DNA of 64,000 bases, taken from positions 372,001 to 436,000 of the forward strand of contig NZ_AFQU01000001.1 of NCBI RefSeq assembly GCF_000220065.1, written 5' to 3'. Source of the DNA: Streptococcus sp. oral taxon 056 str. F0418. Its GTDB lineage: Bacteria; Bacillota; Bacilli; Lactobacillales; Streptococcaceae. The position numbers were made by a program, and so were the translations under genes. Below the pieces are notes generated by a model. It saw only the letters and a list, made by a program, of their open reading frames with translations. It was not told the DNA's origin and did no database searches. Below are positions 9,153 through 17,714 of this stretch, in pieces (position 1 is the first letter of the stretch; every line of letters starts with the position of its first letter).

Positions 9153-9637
9153 AGTCCCTCCTTGCTAAGCAATGTTTTGCTTTCAAAACCGACATTATAG
9201 TAGCTCGTGCCCGATTTAATTTCCCAAATCGGTTGACCATTCAAATATCCAAACGTCACTTTGTCAATTCTTGTAGCACCATTTTCTTTTGCGACATTTT
9301 CGGCTTCTTCTTGACTCGCTCCATCTTTCAGCTCATAAACAAAAATCTTACCAGAACCCTTTTCAATCAAAACAGCTCGTTGTCTTTTTTGATTTGTTTC
9401 TCCTAGCAAGCTATAATAGCTTTTTTTCCCATTGTAAATAGCAAAGCTGTCAATTCGACTAACTCCAGCATATTTATGAGCCAAATCAATCGTCTTAGAC
9501 TTCGCAGACTGATAAGGTTCCATAGAAAGATTAAAAATATTGAGCAAGGAAAATGCAAGCACAGTTAAAAGAACACCGCTTCCAATAATATATTGCCAAA
9601 TAAGGATACTTTTATCTTGTTTTCTTCTATTTTTCAC
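9149..9637 (-). CDS. YpmB-like (DUF5590) membrane-anchored protein
   Basis: A 162-residue protein with a basic start, one transmembrane helix (about residues 14-34, 'YIIGSGVLLTVLAFSLLNIF') and an extracellular domain with the tandem PepSY-like pattern of YpmB ('AQEEAENVAKENGATRID'-like helix then 'GYLNGQPIWEIKSG'). YpmB precedes aspB-asnS in Bacillus, and the same order here supports the call. The function is unknown; PepSY-type domains are often protease inhibitory or envelope-associated. It is first in the operon; its promoter must lie in the 75-nt gap shared with the divergent MarR gene. Confidence 0.8.
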   Translation of the reverse strand: MKNRRKQDKSILIWQYIIGSGVLLTVLAFSLLNIFNLSMEPYQSAKSKTIDLAHKYAGVSRIDSFAIYNGKKSYYSLLGETNQKRQRAVLIEKGSGKIFVYELKDGASQEEAENVAKENGATRIDKVTFGYLNGQPIWEIKSGTSYYNVGFESKTLLSKEGL

Positions 9638-9683
9638 TCGTCCATTATACTATAAATCCAACTAATTTTCTATCTTTTTCTCA

Positions 9684-9719
9684 TTGATTTTAACACTATT
9701 TATTGATAGAATATGCCTA
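9684..9719 (+). promoter_or_regulatory. marR promoter, likely leaderless start
   Basis: TTGATT (9684-9689), a 17-bp spacer and TAGAAT (9707-9712) predict a start at about 9718-9720. That coincides with the ATG at 9719. No ribosome-binding sequence precedes either ATG (9713 or 9719). Confidence 0.5.
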
Positions 9720-10165
9720 TGGAAACACTTGATCAATTATTAAAAGATAATCATCTAGACTTAAAAACAATGATCGTTTTTAGAAAAGCTGAGCGTACAA
9801 TCCGCTCCATCGAATATCGAGTTATCAAAGAAAATAATCTAACGCCAACTCAATTTTCTGCATTAGAAACTCTTTATAGTAAAGGTGAAATGCGTATTCA
9901 AGACCTGATCAATCGTATGCTGGCGACCTCTGGTAATATGACTGTCGTCATCAAAAACATGGTTCGAGATGGCCTTATTTTTCGTAATGGTGATCCCAAC
10001 GATCGTCGCTCTTCCTTAATCAATTTGACGCCTAAAGGTCGTGACTTAGTTGAAAAAATTCTTCCCCAGCATATTCTCTGTGTCCGAGAAGCATTGGCTG
10101 TTTTATCCGACGCTGATAAGGAAATTCTGATTACCATTTTAAAAAAATTCAAAAACCTGAGCTAA
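9719..10165 (+). CDS. MarR family transcriptional regulator
   Basis: A 148-residue winged-helix repressor (an in-frame ATG at 9713 would add two residues). The central DNA-binding domain includes 'LTPTQFSALETLYSKGEMRI' and the wing-defining 'GDPNDRRSSLINLTPKGRDL', both standard MarR signatures. It reads into an FMN reductase gene 85 nt downstream, typical of MarR regulators that sense quinones or oxidants and control a reductase. A 21-bp imperfect palindrome upstream of the reductase (10190-10210) is a candidate target. I prefer the second ATG because the promoter would start transcription there. Confidence 0.9.
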   Translation: METLDQLLKDNHLDLKTMIVFRKAERTIRSIEYRVIKENNLTPTQFSALETLYSKGEMRIQDLINRMLATSGNMTVVIKNMVRDGLIFRNGDPNDRRSSLINLTPKGRDLVEKILPQHILCVREALAVLSDADKEILITILKKFKNLS

Positions 10166-10189
10166 TTTATTGCTAATTAGTGATTTGTG

Positions 10190-10210
10190 TTGTAACATAA
10201 ATAGTAACAA
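10190..10210 (+). promoter_or_regulatory. Candidate MarR operator before the FMN reductase
   Basis: TTGTAAC, 7 bp, GTAACAA: symmetric at six of seven positions per arm. It lies between the MarR stop codon and the reductase ribosome site. Assignment to this MarR protein is by position only. Confidence 0.35.
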
Positions 10211-10250
10211 GAGGAAAATTCCTTTAGAATTTAAAAATGGAGGACTTATC

Positions 10251-10796
10251 ATGTCAAAAGTACTATTTATCGTCGGATCACTTCGTCAAGGTTCATTTAA
10301 ACATCAACTAGCTGAAGAAGCAGAAAAGGTACTCGCTGGAAGAGCTGAAGTATCTTATCTGGACTGGTCCCAAGTACCTGTATTCAGCCAAGACTTAGAA
10401 CAATCTACTCCTGCTGCGGTTACAAAAGTGCGTGAAGAAGTTTTAGCTGCGGATGCTATCTGGATTTTCTCGCCAGTCTACAACTTCTCTATTCCCGGCT
10501 CTGTAAAGAACTTGCTGGACTGGCTTTCTCGTGCACTCGATCTATCAGACACCCGTGGCGTTTCTGCTATCAACGAAAAAATCGTAACAGTTTCTTCTGT
10601 AGCAAATGCAGGACAAGATCAATTATTTGCAATCTTTAATGATTTACTCCCATTCATTCGCACAACAGTCGTTGGTGAATTTACCCAATCTCGTGTCAAT
10701 GACTCAGCATGGGCAGATGGACAATTTATCGCAAGTCAAGAAACTCTTTCCAGTCTCGCTGCACAAGCAGACGCTCTTCTTACTGCTATCAACTAG
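10251..10796 (+). CDS. NADPH-dependent FMN reductase
   Basis: A 181-residue flavodoxin-fold reductase. The N-terminus 'VLFIVGSLRQGSF' is the FMN phosphate loop, and 'WIFSPVYNFSIPGSVKN' is the conserved flavin-contact and dimer segment of the NAD(P)H-FMN reductase/chromate reductase family. The start at 10251 has GGAGG 8 nt upstream; an upstream extension of the frame has no ribosome site. It probably reduces quinones or azo compounds, with MarR as its regulator. A terminator follows at 10817-10847. Confidence 0.9.
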   Translation: MSKVLFIVGSLRQGSFKHQLAEEAEKVLAGRAEVSYLDWSQVPVFSQDLEQSTPAAVTKVREEVLAADAIWIFSPVYNFSIPGSVKNLLDWLSRALDLSDTRGVSAINEKIVTVSSVANAGQDQLFAIFNDLLPFIRTTVVGEFTQSRVNDSAWADGQFIASQETLSSLAAQADALLTAIN

Positions 10797-10816
10797 AATT
10801 ATAACTACAATAGTTT

Positions 10817-10847
10817 AAAACACTGGGATATCAATCTCAGTGTTTTT
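10817..10847 (+). terminator. Terminator of the marR-reductase operon
   Basis: AACACTG and CAGTGTT arms with a T5 tail, 20 nt after the reductase stop codon. Confidence 0.75.
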
Positions 10848-10862
10848 CCTATTCAACCAACA

Positions 10863-10910
10863 TTAAAACCAGTTTAAGCTACCAAACTTAGGCTACTTAA
10901 ACTGGTTTAA
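10863..10910 (-). terminator. Hairpin after the GH32 hydrolase gene
   Basis: Perfect 13-bp arms AAACCAGTTTAAG (10866-10878) and CTTAAACTGGTTT (10896-10908) with T residues on the minus side, at the end of the sugar operon. Confidence 0.65.
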
Positions 10911-10936
10911 ATAGGGGGCAAAAAAATTAATATTAC

Positions 10937-12403
10937 TCAATCTATATCATAAAATTCTAACGTTTTTATATTCAATTTATCTGCATTTGTTAAGACGATA
11001 TCTGTCCCAAATTCTTTTTCATAAAACGTCATAGACATTGTTTGTCCATTTACAAAAAGCTCGATTGAATTAATATCTCGAAGAATTTCCAATGTTAATG
11101 ACTTAGGAGAATCTGATATATTCAGATGGCGAATATCCGCATAAGGTTCTTCTTTTCCAATAATCTTATGACCCAATCGTTCACGTCCCAAAGATAAGAC
11201 CTGTTTACTTGCATTATAGGAGATTTTCACTACCTGCTGATTTGTGACATTTCTTGCATATAGCAATTCAAAATCTTTTGGCTTTTCAAGCTCTAGTATT
11301 AGGTATTGTTGTTGTTTAACAGTACTGGAAAAGACCAATTCTGATTGATCAACTTGACCTGAAAATCTCTCTTGTATAGTTAGTTGGCTTGTTAATGTCT
11401 CAGGAATCTCTTGATACAAACGATTATTCTTAATGGATAATTTACGAGGAATGGTCATCATACCAGCCCATCCGTGATTTAAATCATGTGTGGGAATATT
11501 TCGATGCCACATTTGTTGCCAAGCTACTAGATAGCGTTCCCCTTTGTCATTAACACAGGTCTGTGGAGCATAAAAATCCAATCCGCCATCTATTTCGTGA
11601 AAATTTTCCACTTGAAAATAACCTGATTTCCAGTCAACCTCTCCAATGAATGCAAGAGTAGAATTTAAATTCCAATATTGGTTGCCTTTACGTTCCATCT
11701 CAATTGGAGACATAATAAGAACCCACTTGCCATCCAATTCAAAGAGATCTGGACATTCCCACATGATTCCTTGACCGGGTTTTCCTTCCAATAATACAGA
11801 CTTAAATTTCCAATTAAAACAATCTTCCGATTCAAATAAGAGGATTTGTCCGCGGGCATCCGCAGTTTTAGAAGCGACAACTGTATAATAGTGGTTGTCA
11901 TATTTCATTATTTTCGGATCACGAAAATCTGCAATATCCGCAATTCCCTTTATATGATTTTCTCCAATAACTGGATTTCCGGCATATTTTTCAAAATGAA
12001 TACCATCATGTGAAACTGCCATACATTGAGTCTCTTTGCGTACATTTCCCTCTTCAACATGACCAGTATAGATAAGAACTAACTTATCATCTATTACAAT
12101 GGCACTTCCCGAGAAACAACCATTTCTGTCATAAACTTCACTCGGAGCCAAAGCTACTGGTAATTCCTCCCAGTGAATCAAATCTTTTGATTTAGCATGT
12201 CCCCAATGCATAGGACCCCAAACACTATCATATGGGTAAAATTGATAAAAGAGATGATACTCGTTCTTATAGTAAACAAAACCATTTGGATCATTCATCC
12301 AACCAATTGGGGGCAACAAATGAAACCTGCCTCGATAGCAATGATTAACTCGATGACGATTTTCTTTGATATATCGATTTGCTTGTTCAATCTTTTCTTT
12401 CAT
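10937..12403 (-). CDS. GH32 beta-fructosidase / sucrose-6-phosphate hydrolase
   Basis: A 488-residue glycoside hydrolase family 32 enzyme. The nucleophile Asp38 lies in WMNDPNG, the transition-state stabiliser Asp162 in FRDPK, and the acid/base Glu216 in MWECPDL. The C-terminal beta-sandwich starts around residue 345. No signal peptide is visible, so it acts in the cytoplasm. It is the last gene of a binding protein-permease-permease-hydrolase operon, the layout of the Lactobacillus msmEFG-bfrA fructooligosaccharide locus. Because ABC import does not phosphorylate, free sucrose or short fructans are likelier substrates than sucrose-6-phosphate. AGGTGA precedes the ATG, 8 nt from the upstream permease. 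Confidence 0.92.
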   Translation of the reverse strand: MKEKIEQANRYIKENRHRVNHCYRGRFHLLPPIGWMNDPNGFVYYKNEYHLFYQFYPYDSVWGPMHWGHAKSKDLIHWEELPVALAPSEVYDRNGCFSGSAIVIDDKLVLIYTGHVEEGNVRKETQCMAVSHDGIHFEKYAGNPVIGENHIKGIADIADFRDPKIMKYDNHYYTVVASKTADARGQILLFESEDCFNWKFKSVLLEGKPGQGIMWECPDLFELDGKWVLIMSPIEMERKGNQYWNLNSTLAFIGEVDWKSGYFQVENFHEIDGGLDFYAPQTCVNDKGERYLVAWQQMWHRNIPTHDLNHGWAGMMTIPRKLSIKNNRLYQEIPETLTSQLTIQERFSGQVDQSELVFSSTVKQQQYLILELEKPKDFELLYARNVTNQQVVKISYNASKQVLSLGRERLGHKIIGKEEPYADIRHLNISDSPKSLTLEILRDINSIELFVNGQTMSMTFYEKEFGTDIVLTNADKLNIKTLEFYDID

Positions 12404-12411
12404 AAAGTCAC

Positions 12412-13266
12412 CTACTTAATACCTGTCCCTGAACCACCCAAACCTTGAATAATGTATTTTTGAGCGACAATATAAACCAAGATCAATGGGATTGTTGAAA
12501 TCGTTAAGACAGCCATTACTTGGTTGATATAGACAGGTTGAGTTGTATTAATGGTTGTAATCGCAACTTGGAGAGAGAATTTTGATGAATCCGTCAAAAC
12601 CATGAGTGGCCAAATATAATCATTCCAGCTAGAAATAAAAGACAAGACTCCTACTGTTGCTACTGCAGGTTTAGACATGGGGAGCATAATACGGAAGAAT
12701 ATCCGTAAGATACTTGCGCCATCCATCCGAGCTGATTCGATGATTTCTTCAGGAATAGCAATAAAAAAATTTCTAAATAGATAAATATTAAAAACACTTG
12801 CTAAACCAGGTATAATAACAGCTAAGCGATTATTAACCAACCCTAGTGCGTTAATAATGGTAAACTGAGGAATCAACATCGTTTCCATTGGAATAATCAA
12901 CAAAGCCAAAAGGATACCAAATAAAAGTTTTTTCCCAGAAAAGTTAATTTTAGCAAAGGCAAAACCTGCTAAAGAGTTCACGATGATAGATCCTATAGCA
13001 AAAGTTCCAGCATAGAAAATACTATTTCCGATATAAGTAAGGATGCTAAAACGCTCTAAAACTTCTTGATAAGGCTTAAACCAATTTGCTGGATTTAAAC
13101 TTGGTAAGAAAGCCTGCCAACCTGTCAAATTCTTGTAAACATCAGCTTCTGGCTTCATAGAGGAAACCACCATCCAAATCATTGGAAAAAGAAAGAGAGC
13201 AGCTAAGAGTGTTAAGAGGACATATTCCAGAATAGTCGTTGGTCTAAAAAATTTTCTACGTTTCAT
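12412..13266 (-). CDS. Carbohydrate ABC permease (MalG/MsmG type)
   Basis: A 284-residue inner-membrane permease with six predicted helices. The cytoplasmic EAA loop 'ESARMDGASILRIFFRIMLP' (about residues 186-205) contacts the ATPase. The second-permease type is indicated by the short N-terminus and the 'WNDYIWPL' segment. It starts 1 nt after the stop of the partner permease. No ATPase gene is present in the operon, so a shared MsmK-like ATPase encoded elsewhere is expected, as in other streptococci. Confidence 0.93.
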   Translation of the reverse strand: MKRRKFFRPTTILEYVLLTLLAALFLFPMIWMVVSSMKPEADVYKNLTGWQAFLPSLNPANWFKPYQEVLERFSILTYIGNSIFYAGTFAIGSIIVNSLAGFAFAKINFSGKKLLFGILLALLIIPMETMLIPQFTIINALGLVNNRLAVIIPGLASVFNIYLFRNFFIAIPEEIIESARMDGASILRIFFRIMLPMSKPAVATVGVLSFISSWNDYIWPLMVLTDSSKFSLQVAITTINTTQPVYINQVMAVLTISTIPLILVYIVAQKYIIQGLGGSGTGIK

Positions 13267-13267
13267 T

Positions 13268-14152
13268 CTAGTTGTCCTCCTTCAATACACGTCTTTGGAC
13301 TAAGCTTATCATACCAATCAATGTTGTAAATACAAGTGCAATTGAACTTGAATAGCCAACCAATCGATCTGTGAACCCTTGTTGGTAAATATAATAAACC
13401 ATTGTAATAGTTGAGTTCATCGGACCACCCTGAGTCATAACCATCGGCTGTACAATGAGTTTGAAAGCAGAAATCAAGGTTGTCAAGAGGACAAACAAAG
13501 CAGTTGGTTTCAAAAGTGGCATTGTAATGTAACGGAATTGTTCCCATTTAGTGAAACCGTCTAATTCAGCTGCTTCATAAACATCTTGTGGAATATTTTG
13601 CATACCACCAAGGAAAAGGAGCATTTGATAACCTGCACCTTGCCAGGCAGATACAAAAACAATCGCATACATTGCTTGCTTGGGACTTCTCAAGAATGGC
13701 TGAGCCGCAATTCCAATTTTATTCAACAAGGCATTCAAAAGTCCATTGTTTGGATTCAATAGATAAAGCCATAAAATTGAAATAACAACTAGTGACATTA
13801 CAACTGGAGCAAAGAAAGCTACCTTAAAAAACATATTTCCTTTACGTTTTTTATTGACAATCAAAGCCATACCCAACGCTGCACCAAGCTGAACAGGAAT
13901 AATCCATACAACAAATTGAGCCGTATTGACAACACTCTTTAAGAAAATTGGATCTTTAAACAAACGAATAAAATTTTCTAAACCAATAAATTTTCTGTCG
14001 TCTGGTGTCAATAAATAATAATCTGTAAAAGCATAATAAACAACCATACAGACTGGAATAACCAGGAAAATCAAAAGCAGGATTAAAGCCGGCGATAAGA
14101 AACCATATCCTAAAAGATTCTCTTTTAATTTTAAACTCTTCTTCTGGTTCAT
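13268..14152 (-). CDS. Carbohydrate ABC permease (MalF/MsmF type)
   Basis: A 294-residue permease with six helices and an EAA loop 'EAAELDGFTKWEQFRYITMP' for ATPase docking. The start at 14152 is preceded by a G-rich ribosome site (TGGGGGGA); the frame extends upstream without one. The first-permease type is indicated by 'LLGYGFLSPALILLLIFLVI' at the N-terminus. It is separated from the binding-protein gene by 163 nt that include a stem-loop, which could lower permease expression relative to the binding protein. Confidence 0.93.
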   Translation of the reverse strand: MNQKKSLKLKENLLGYGFLSPALILLLIFLVIPVCMVVYYAFTDYYLLTPDDRKFIGLENFIRLFKDPIFLKSVVNTAQFVVWIIPVQLGAALGMALIVNKKRKGNMFFKVAFFAPVVMSLVVISILWLYLLNPNNGLLNALLNKIGIAAQPFLRSPKQAMYAIVFVSAWQGAGYQMLLFLGGMQNIPQDVYEAAELDGFTKWEQFRYITMPLLKPTALFVLLTTLISAFKLIVQPMVMTQGGPMNSTITMVYYIYQQGFTDRLVGYSSSIALVFTTLIGMISLVQRRVLKEDN

Positions 14153-14256
14153 ATTAAATCCCCCCAAGATATGACACATTAAGTAAAATCAGGATAACTG
14201 AATGCAGAAACGAAACATTCAGCATTTGACATACTTATTTGCATATTCGCTAAACA

Positions 14257-14307
14257 AAAACTGGCTGAGACCAACTTCATATTTGACGTTTCGCCCCACC
14301 CAGTTTT
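14257..14307 (-). terminator. Stem-loop between binding protein and permease genes
   Basis: AAAACTGG and CCAGTTTT arms (14257-14264, 14300-14307) with a T run on the minus side. It lies just after the binding-protein stop codon and is likely a partial terminator giving excess binding protein. Confidence 0.55.
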
Positions 14308-14315
14308 ATTGTCAT

Positions 14316-15638
14316 CTATTTTTTCAAACTATCATCAATAGCCGTTTGCATCTCTTTGGCACGTGAATCAAGCACTTTTTGAACATCTGGATTTTCTTCA
14401 TAGTAGCTGATGTCTTGCATAGCTTGTTGGAATGAACGTGATACTTGCGGATAAGCTACTACAACGGGACGTGCATGCGCAGTAGCTGCATTTTGTTCCA
14501 TCAAGAAACGCATTGGTTCAGAAACTTTATCTTTTATATTTTCAATAGTTGATTTACGGATTGGCAGTACACTATTTCCAAGACTTAAAATCTCGCTTGA
14601 TTCAGTATTCGTTGCAAATTTAACAAACTCAGCAGCAGCATCTTTTTTATTAGACTTAGTCGTAACAGCTAATTGCCAGCTTCCTGAAGGTGATACTAAT
14701 TTCTTAGTTTTATTTGAAACAGGATATGGCAAGATACCGAAGTCAATATCTTTATAGTTGGTTTGCAAATCAGCAATTGTCCACGAACCGCTTAACACCA
14801 TTGGATACTGTCCAGTTTCAAATCCTTTTTCAACTGGGCTAACAGTTGTATACCCTTCTTTCACTAAATCTTGGATAAATTGAACAGCCTGCGTACTTTC
14901 TTTGGAATTAAAGTAGCCTTCAGCTTTTGTTCCATCTTCATTTACAACACGTCCACCATTTGACCAAATCAGTGGCATATATGCATAAGGAAGCATTTCA
15001 TCATTTGAGTTCAAACGGAAATCAATAGCAGCTTCTTTAAAGTGATCTTTTAGCTTTTTACTAACCGCTTTGAATTCATCCCAAGTCCAAGGTTTTTTCA
15101 AAGTCGGTAAACTTGATTCATCAATTCCTGCTTCTTTAAACATTTTTTTATTATAGTAAATTCCTACGTTTGATTCTGAGTAACCAAATGCATAGAATTT
15201 ACCATCGTAAGTCCCTTGTTGTTTAATACTGTCAAGGACATCCTCCATATTATTATCTTTCAAATAATCATCTAATGGAGTAATAACCTTTGATTTAGCA
15301 TATGCTGCTGTATTCGGGCCATCAAGCGTAATCACATCAGGTAAACTATTTGTCGTAATCGCGGCGTTAACCTTGTCTTCATATCCACCGCCGCTTCCGC
15401 TACGTGGAATATACTCGGTTACAACTTTGTATTTTCCCTTATACTTCTTATTAAAGTTTTGGACTACTTGCTCCCAAGCTTTCCCTTCTGCAGTCTCATC
15501 AGAAAATTGGACCCAAACTTTCACATCATCTTTTGATGCCGCTTCTTTCGAAGTCTTACTAGATGATCCTCCACTACATCCAGCAAGAAGCCCTAGTGAT
15601 AGAGCAGCAACCATTGATAGAACTACGCCTTTACGCAT
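14316..15638 (-). CDS. Sugar ABC transporter substrate-binding lipoprotein
   Basis: A 440-residue extracellular binding protein of the MalE/UgpB/MsmE class. A lipoprotein signal ends 'LSLGLLAGCSGG', so Cys21 would be lipidated. The start at 15638 follows AAGGAGG at 6 nt; the longer frame runs through the ribosome site. It is first in the operon under a strong promoter with a cre-like site. It should capture sucrose or fructooligosaccharides, judging by the GH32 gene, but residues alone do not fix the ligand. Pneumococcal SusX, as I remember it, is a longer protein from another subfamily. Confidence 0.92.
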   Translation of the reverse strand: MRKGVVLSMVAALSLGLLAGCSGGSSSKTSKEAASKDDVKVWVQFSDETAEGKAWEQVVQNFNKKYKGKYKVVTEYIPRSGSGGGYEDKVNAAITTNSLPDVITLDGPNTAAYAKSKVITPLDDYLKDNNMEDVLDSIKQQGTYDGKFYAFGYSESNVGIYYNKKMFKEAGIDESSLPTLKKPWTWDEFKAVSKKLKDHFKEAAIDFRLNSNDEMLPYAYMPLIWSNGGRVVNEDGTKAEGYFNSKESTQAVQFIQDLVKEGYTTVSPVEKGFETGQYPMVLSGSWTIADLQTNYKDIDFGILPYPVSNKTKKLVSPSGSWQLAVTTKSNKKDAAAEFVKFATNTESSEILSLGNSVLPIRKSTIENIKDKVSEPMRFLMEQNAATAHARPVVVAYPQVSRSFQQAMQDISYYEENPDVQKVLDSRAKEMQTAIDDSLKK

Positions 15639-15652
15639 ATTTTCCTCCTTTT

Positions 15653-15764
15653 TGAAACGTTTCATTTTTTGTTATTTTATATAAAGGTTTGAATTAAACC
15701 TTTATATTTTTGAAACGTTTCATTTTTATGATTTTATTATACAACCGCTTTCATTTTTTGTCAA
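15653..15764 (-). promoter_or_regulatory. Control region of the fructan/sucrose ABC operon
   Basis: On the minus strand: -35 TTGACA (15759-15764), a 17-bp spacer holding a cre-like TGAAAGCGGTTGTA (15740-15753), and -10 TATAAT (15736-15741). Downstream come TGAAACGTTTCA (15711-15722), a palindrome with 12-bp arms centred at 15693 (15679-15707) and a second identical TGAAACGTTTCA (15653-15664) just before the ribosome site. The -35 lies inside the last codons of the LacI gene. The paired sites are likely LacI-family operators with CcpA overlap. Confidence 0.75.
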
Positions 15765-16770
15765 GTAATTTCTGTATTTTTTTTGTAGTGCCACCTTCTG
15801 CAAAAAAAACTGGTAATAAAACTCTTGATAACACAGCTTTTTCTTTAGAAATAAGTTGCAGCAATAATTTAACAGAGGCTTGAGCAATCTTATCCAGAGG
15901 TTGTGCAATTGTTGACAGTAAATAAGTTTGATCGGCAGCATTTCTCAAACCATCAAAACCGATAATCTGATAATCTTGAGGAGCTTTTTTTCCAAATTTC
16001 TCCATTACTTTCATAACTTTAATAGCCATAAAGTCATTAATAGCAAAAATACCATCAATTGTCGAATGTTCTAGTAAAAATTTCTCAATCTGTTTTTCTG
16101 GTTCAACAAGTGGTTCTGACATATCTAATTTTAAAACAGAATGCCCCATACTCATCAGCTTTTCACAAAAACCTAATTCACGTTGCTTAGTTTCATTCTC
16201 ATGAATATTGGTACTTCCAATATAAGCGAGCTGTTTAGCACCTCGATTAAGCAGCTCTTCTGCTGCCATCTGCCCTCCTTTATAATTTTCTGAAGTCACA
16301 TAGGAGACATTCTCAGAAAAATGTCGATCAAAACTTACAAAAGGCAAACTGCTCGAAACATACTTATCAACATCTGAATAAGTTACAGCAATAATACCAT
16401 CTACCTTGTTTTTCTCTAACATTTGGATATACTCAATCTCATTTTTGGCATCACCATCAGCATTACAAATGAGTAGCTTATAATGATTTTTAAGTAATTC
16501 TTTTTCAACGTAATAGGCTAATTCTGAAAAAAAAGGGTGCCAAATTGTCGGGATTATAAGAGCAATATTATTACTTTTGTTAGTTTTTAGTCCCCGCGCA
16601 TAATTATCTGGTATATAATTCAACTCTTCAATTGCTTCTTGTACCTTTTTTAGTGTGACTTTTTTGATCCCTTTCTCGTTGTTAATAACGCGCGAAACTG
16701 TTCCAACACTAACACCAGCCCGACTAGCCACATCTTTCATTGTAATTGATGTCCGACTTTTTTCTTGCAT
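15751..16770 (-). CDS. LacI family regulator of the fructan/sucrose operon
   Basis: A 339-residue LacI/GalR repressor. The N-terminal helix-turn-helix is 'TMKDVASRAGVSVGTVSRVI', followed by the hinge helix 'YIPDNYARGLKT' and a periplasmic-binding-like effector domain ending near 'SRVLLPVFFAEGGTTKK'. It lies directly upstream of the binding-protein gene; the operon promoter overlaps its last codons. The 58-bp spaced pair of identical 12-bp palindromes in that promoter suits a LacI dimer or looped tetramer. Its own promoter carries a cre-like site, suggesting autoregulation or CcpA control. Position resembles MsmR or SusR. Confidence 0.92.
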   Translation of the reverse strand: MQEKSRTSITMKDVASRAGVSVGTVSRVINNEKGIKKVTLKKVQEAIEELNYIPDNYARGLKTNKSNNIALIIPTIWHPFFSELAYYVEKELLKNHYKLLICNADGDAKNEIEYIQMLEKNKVDGIIAVTYSDVDKYVSSSLPFVSFDRHFSENVSYVTSENYKGGQMAAEELLNRGAKQLAYIGSTNIHENETKQRELGFCEKLMSMGHSVLKLDMSEPLVEPEKQIEKFLLEHSTIDGIFAINDFMAIKVMKVMEKFGKKAPQDYQIIGFDGLRNAADQTYLLSTIAQPLDKIAQASVKLLLQLISKEKAVLSRVLLPVFFAEGGTTKKIQKLLDKK

Positions 16771-16806
16771 TTTTTCACCTCCATTTTCAAAAAATTGATT
16801 ATCATT

Positions 16807-16856
16807 TGCAACCGTTTTCCATAATTGATTATAAATAATTTCGCTTTTTTTGTAAA
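16807..16856 (-). promoter_or_regulatory. lacI promoter with cre-like site
   Basis: -35 TTTACA (16851-16856), a 17-bp spacer and -10 TATAAT (16828-16833). A cre-like GGAAAACGGTTGCA (16807-16820) lies at about +1 to +14; it differs from the cre consensus TGWAANCGNTNWCA at two positions. Confidence 0.6.
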
Positions 16857-16859
16857 GTC

Positions 16860-17594
16860 TTACCCATCTACTTTCTTTACAAAAACAAATTCTTTTTCTT
16901 GTGAAAGCTTTTCTTGAAACTTAAATTCAGAGAAAGAAATCTGTTTAATATCAGAGAGTTTGGTAATATGATTCTCAATCAAACAACTCAAAAATTGTCC
17001 ACGAGCTTTCTTAGAAATGGTCGAATGAACCTTATAATTCCCATCTTTTTCTTCTAGAAATTTAAATATTATTAATCTCTCGCGCACTGCTTGAGGAAAT
17101 ACATCTTCAAATTCACTTGATAATAGCGACAATAAGAGCTCGTCTCCTTCCACTGCTTGGGCATATTCTTGCGTCCACCATTTTTTGAGCGACTGCCCTT
17201 CTATCTTTAATTTAGTCATAAAATCTAACCTGTGGGGAGCAATAGGAGATAAGGCTGGAATAACTCCATATAAACTAGAAGTGATAAAAAGATGATCGCG
17301 AATATATTGTTCTTCAGATATGGTTAGATCTTTCCTTTTGATATTTCGATACATAAGACCATCAAAAAGGGAGAGAGCTGGATAATACCTTGCCTTATCA
17401 TTTTGAAGAGCCTGAATGCGCTCATACTCTTTCTCAGCCATTTCTAGACGAACTTGATAGAGCTTGGCTAGTTCTTCAATAGAGTAGTGACTTAATTCCT
17501 GAATGACTGCTCTTGTCTTTTCGGACAATGAAATTGGCTGAATATCAGGTTGGTTTGTATTTAGTTCTTTAGCTGTTGGGATTAAGATTTTCAT
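16860..17594 (-). CDS. yaaA: YaaA family peroxide-stress protein
   Basis: A 244-residue protein of the YaaA/DUF328 family, which in E. coli limits free iron during peroxide stress and binds DNA. It opens 'MKILIPTAKELN' and shows the family segments 'LSLFDGLMYRNI' and 'LFITSSLYGVIPALSPIAPH', with 'GQFLSCLIEN' later. The length is normal. It stands alone, with a divergent promoter region shared with the DUF1836 gene. The biochemical role in streptococci has not been settled. Confidence 0.9.
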   Translation of the reverse strand: MKILIPTAKELNTNQPDIQPISLSEKTRAVIQELSHYSIEELAKLYQVRLEMAEKEYERIQALQNDKARYYPALSLFDGLMYRNIKRKDLTISEEQYIRDHLFITSSLYGVIPALSPIAPHRLDFMTKLKIEGQSLKKWWTQEYAQAVEGDELLLSLLSSEFEDVFPQAVRERLIIFKFLEEKDGNYKVHSTISKKARGQFLSCLIENHITKLSDIKQISFSEFKFQEKLSQEKEFVFVKKVDG

Positions 17595-17646
17595 AGATTC
17601 ATTATAGCAAAACTTATCAAACCTTGACTATTTTTACGTTTTTCTC

Positions 17647-17701
17647 TTGCAATTTTGTGTCAGTTATTCTATAATCTAGTTATCTATACTAGATTATAGA
17701 A
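17647..17701 (+). promoter_or_regulatory. Promoter and 13-bp-arm palindrome before the DUF1836 gene
   Basis: TTGCAA (17647-17652), a 17-bp spacer and TATAAT (17670-17675). A perfect palindrome TTCTATAATCTAG (17667-17679) / CTAGATTATAGAA (17689-17701) with a 9-bp centre swallows the -10 box, a typical repressor operator layout. The DUF1836 protein itself is a candidate binder. Confidence 0.55.
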
Positions 17702-17714
17702 AGTTGGATAACTT

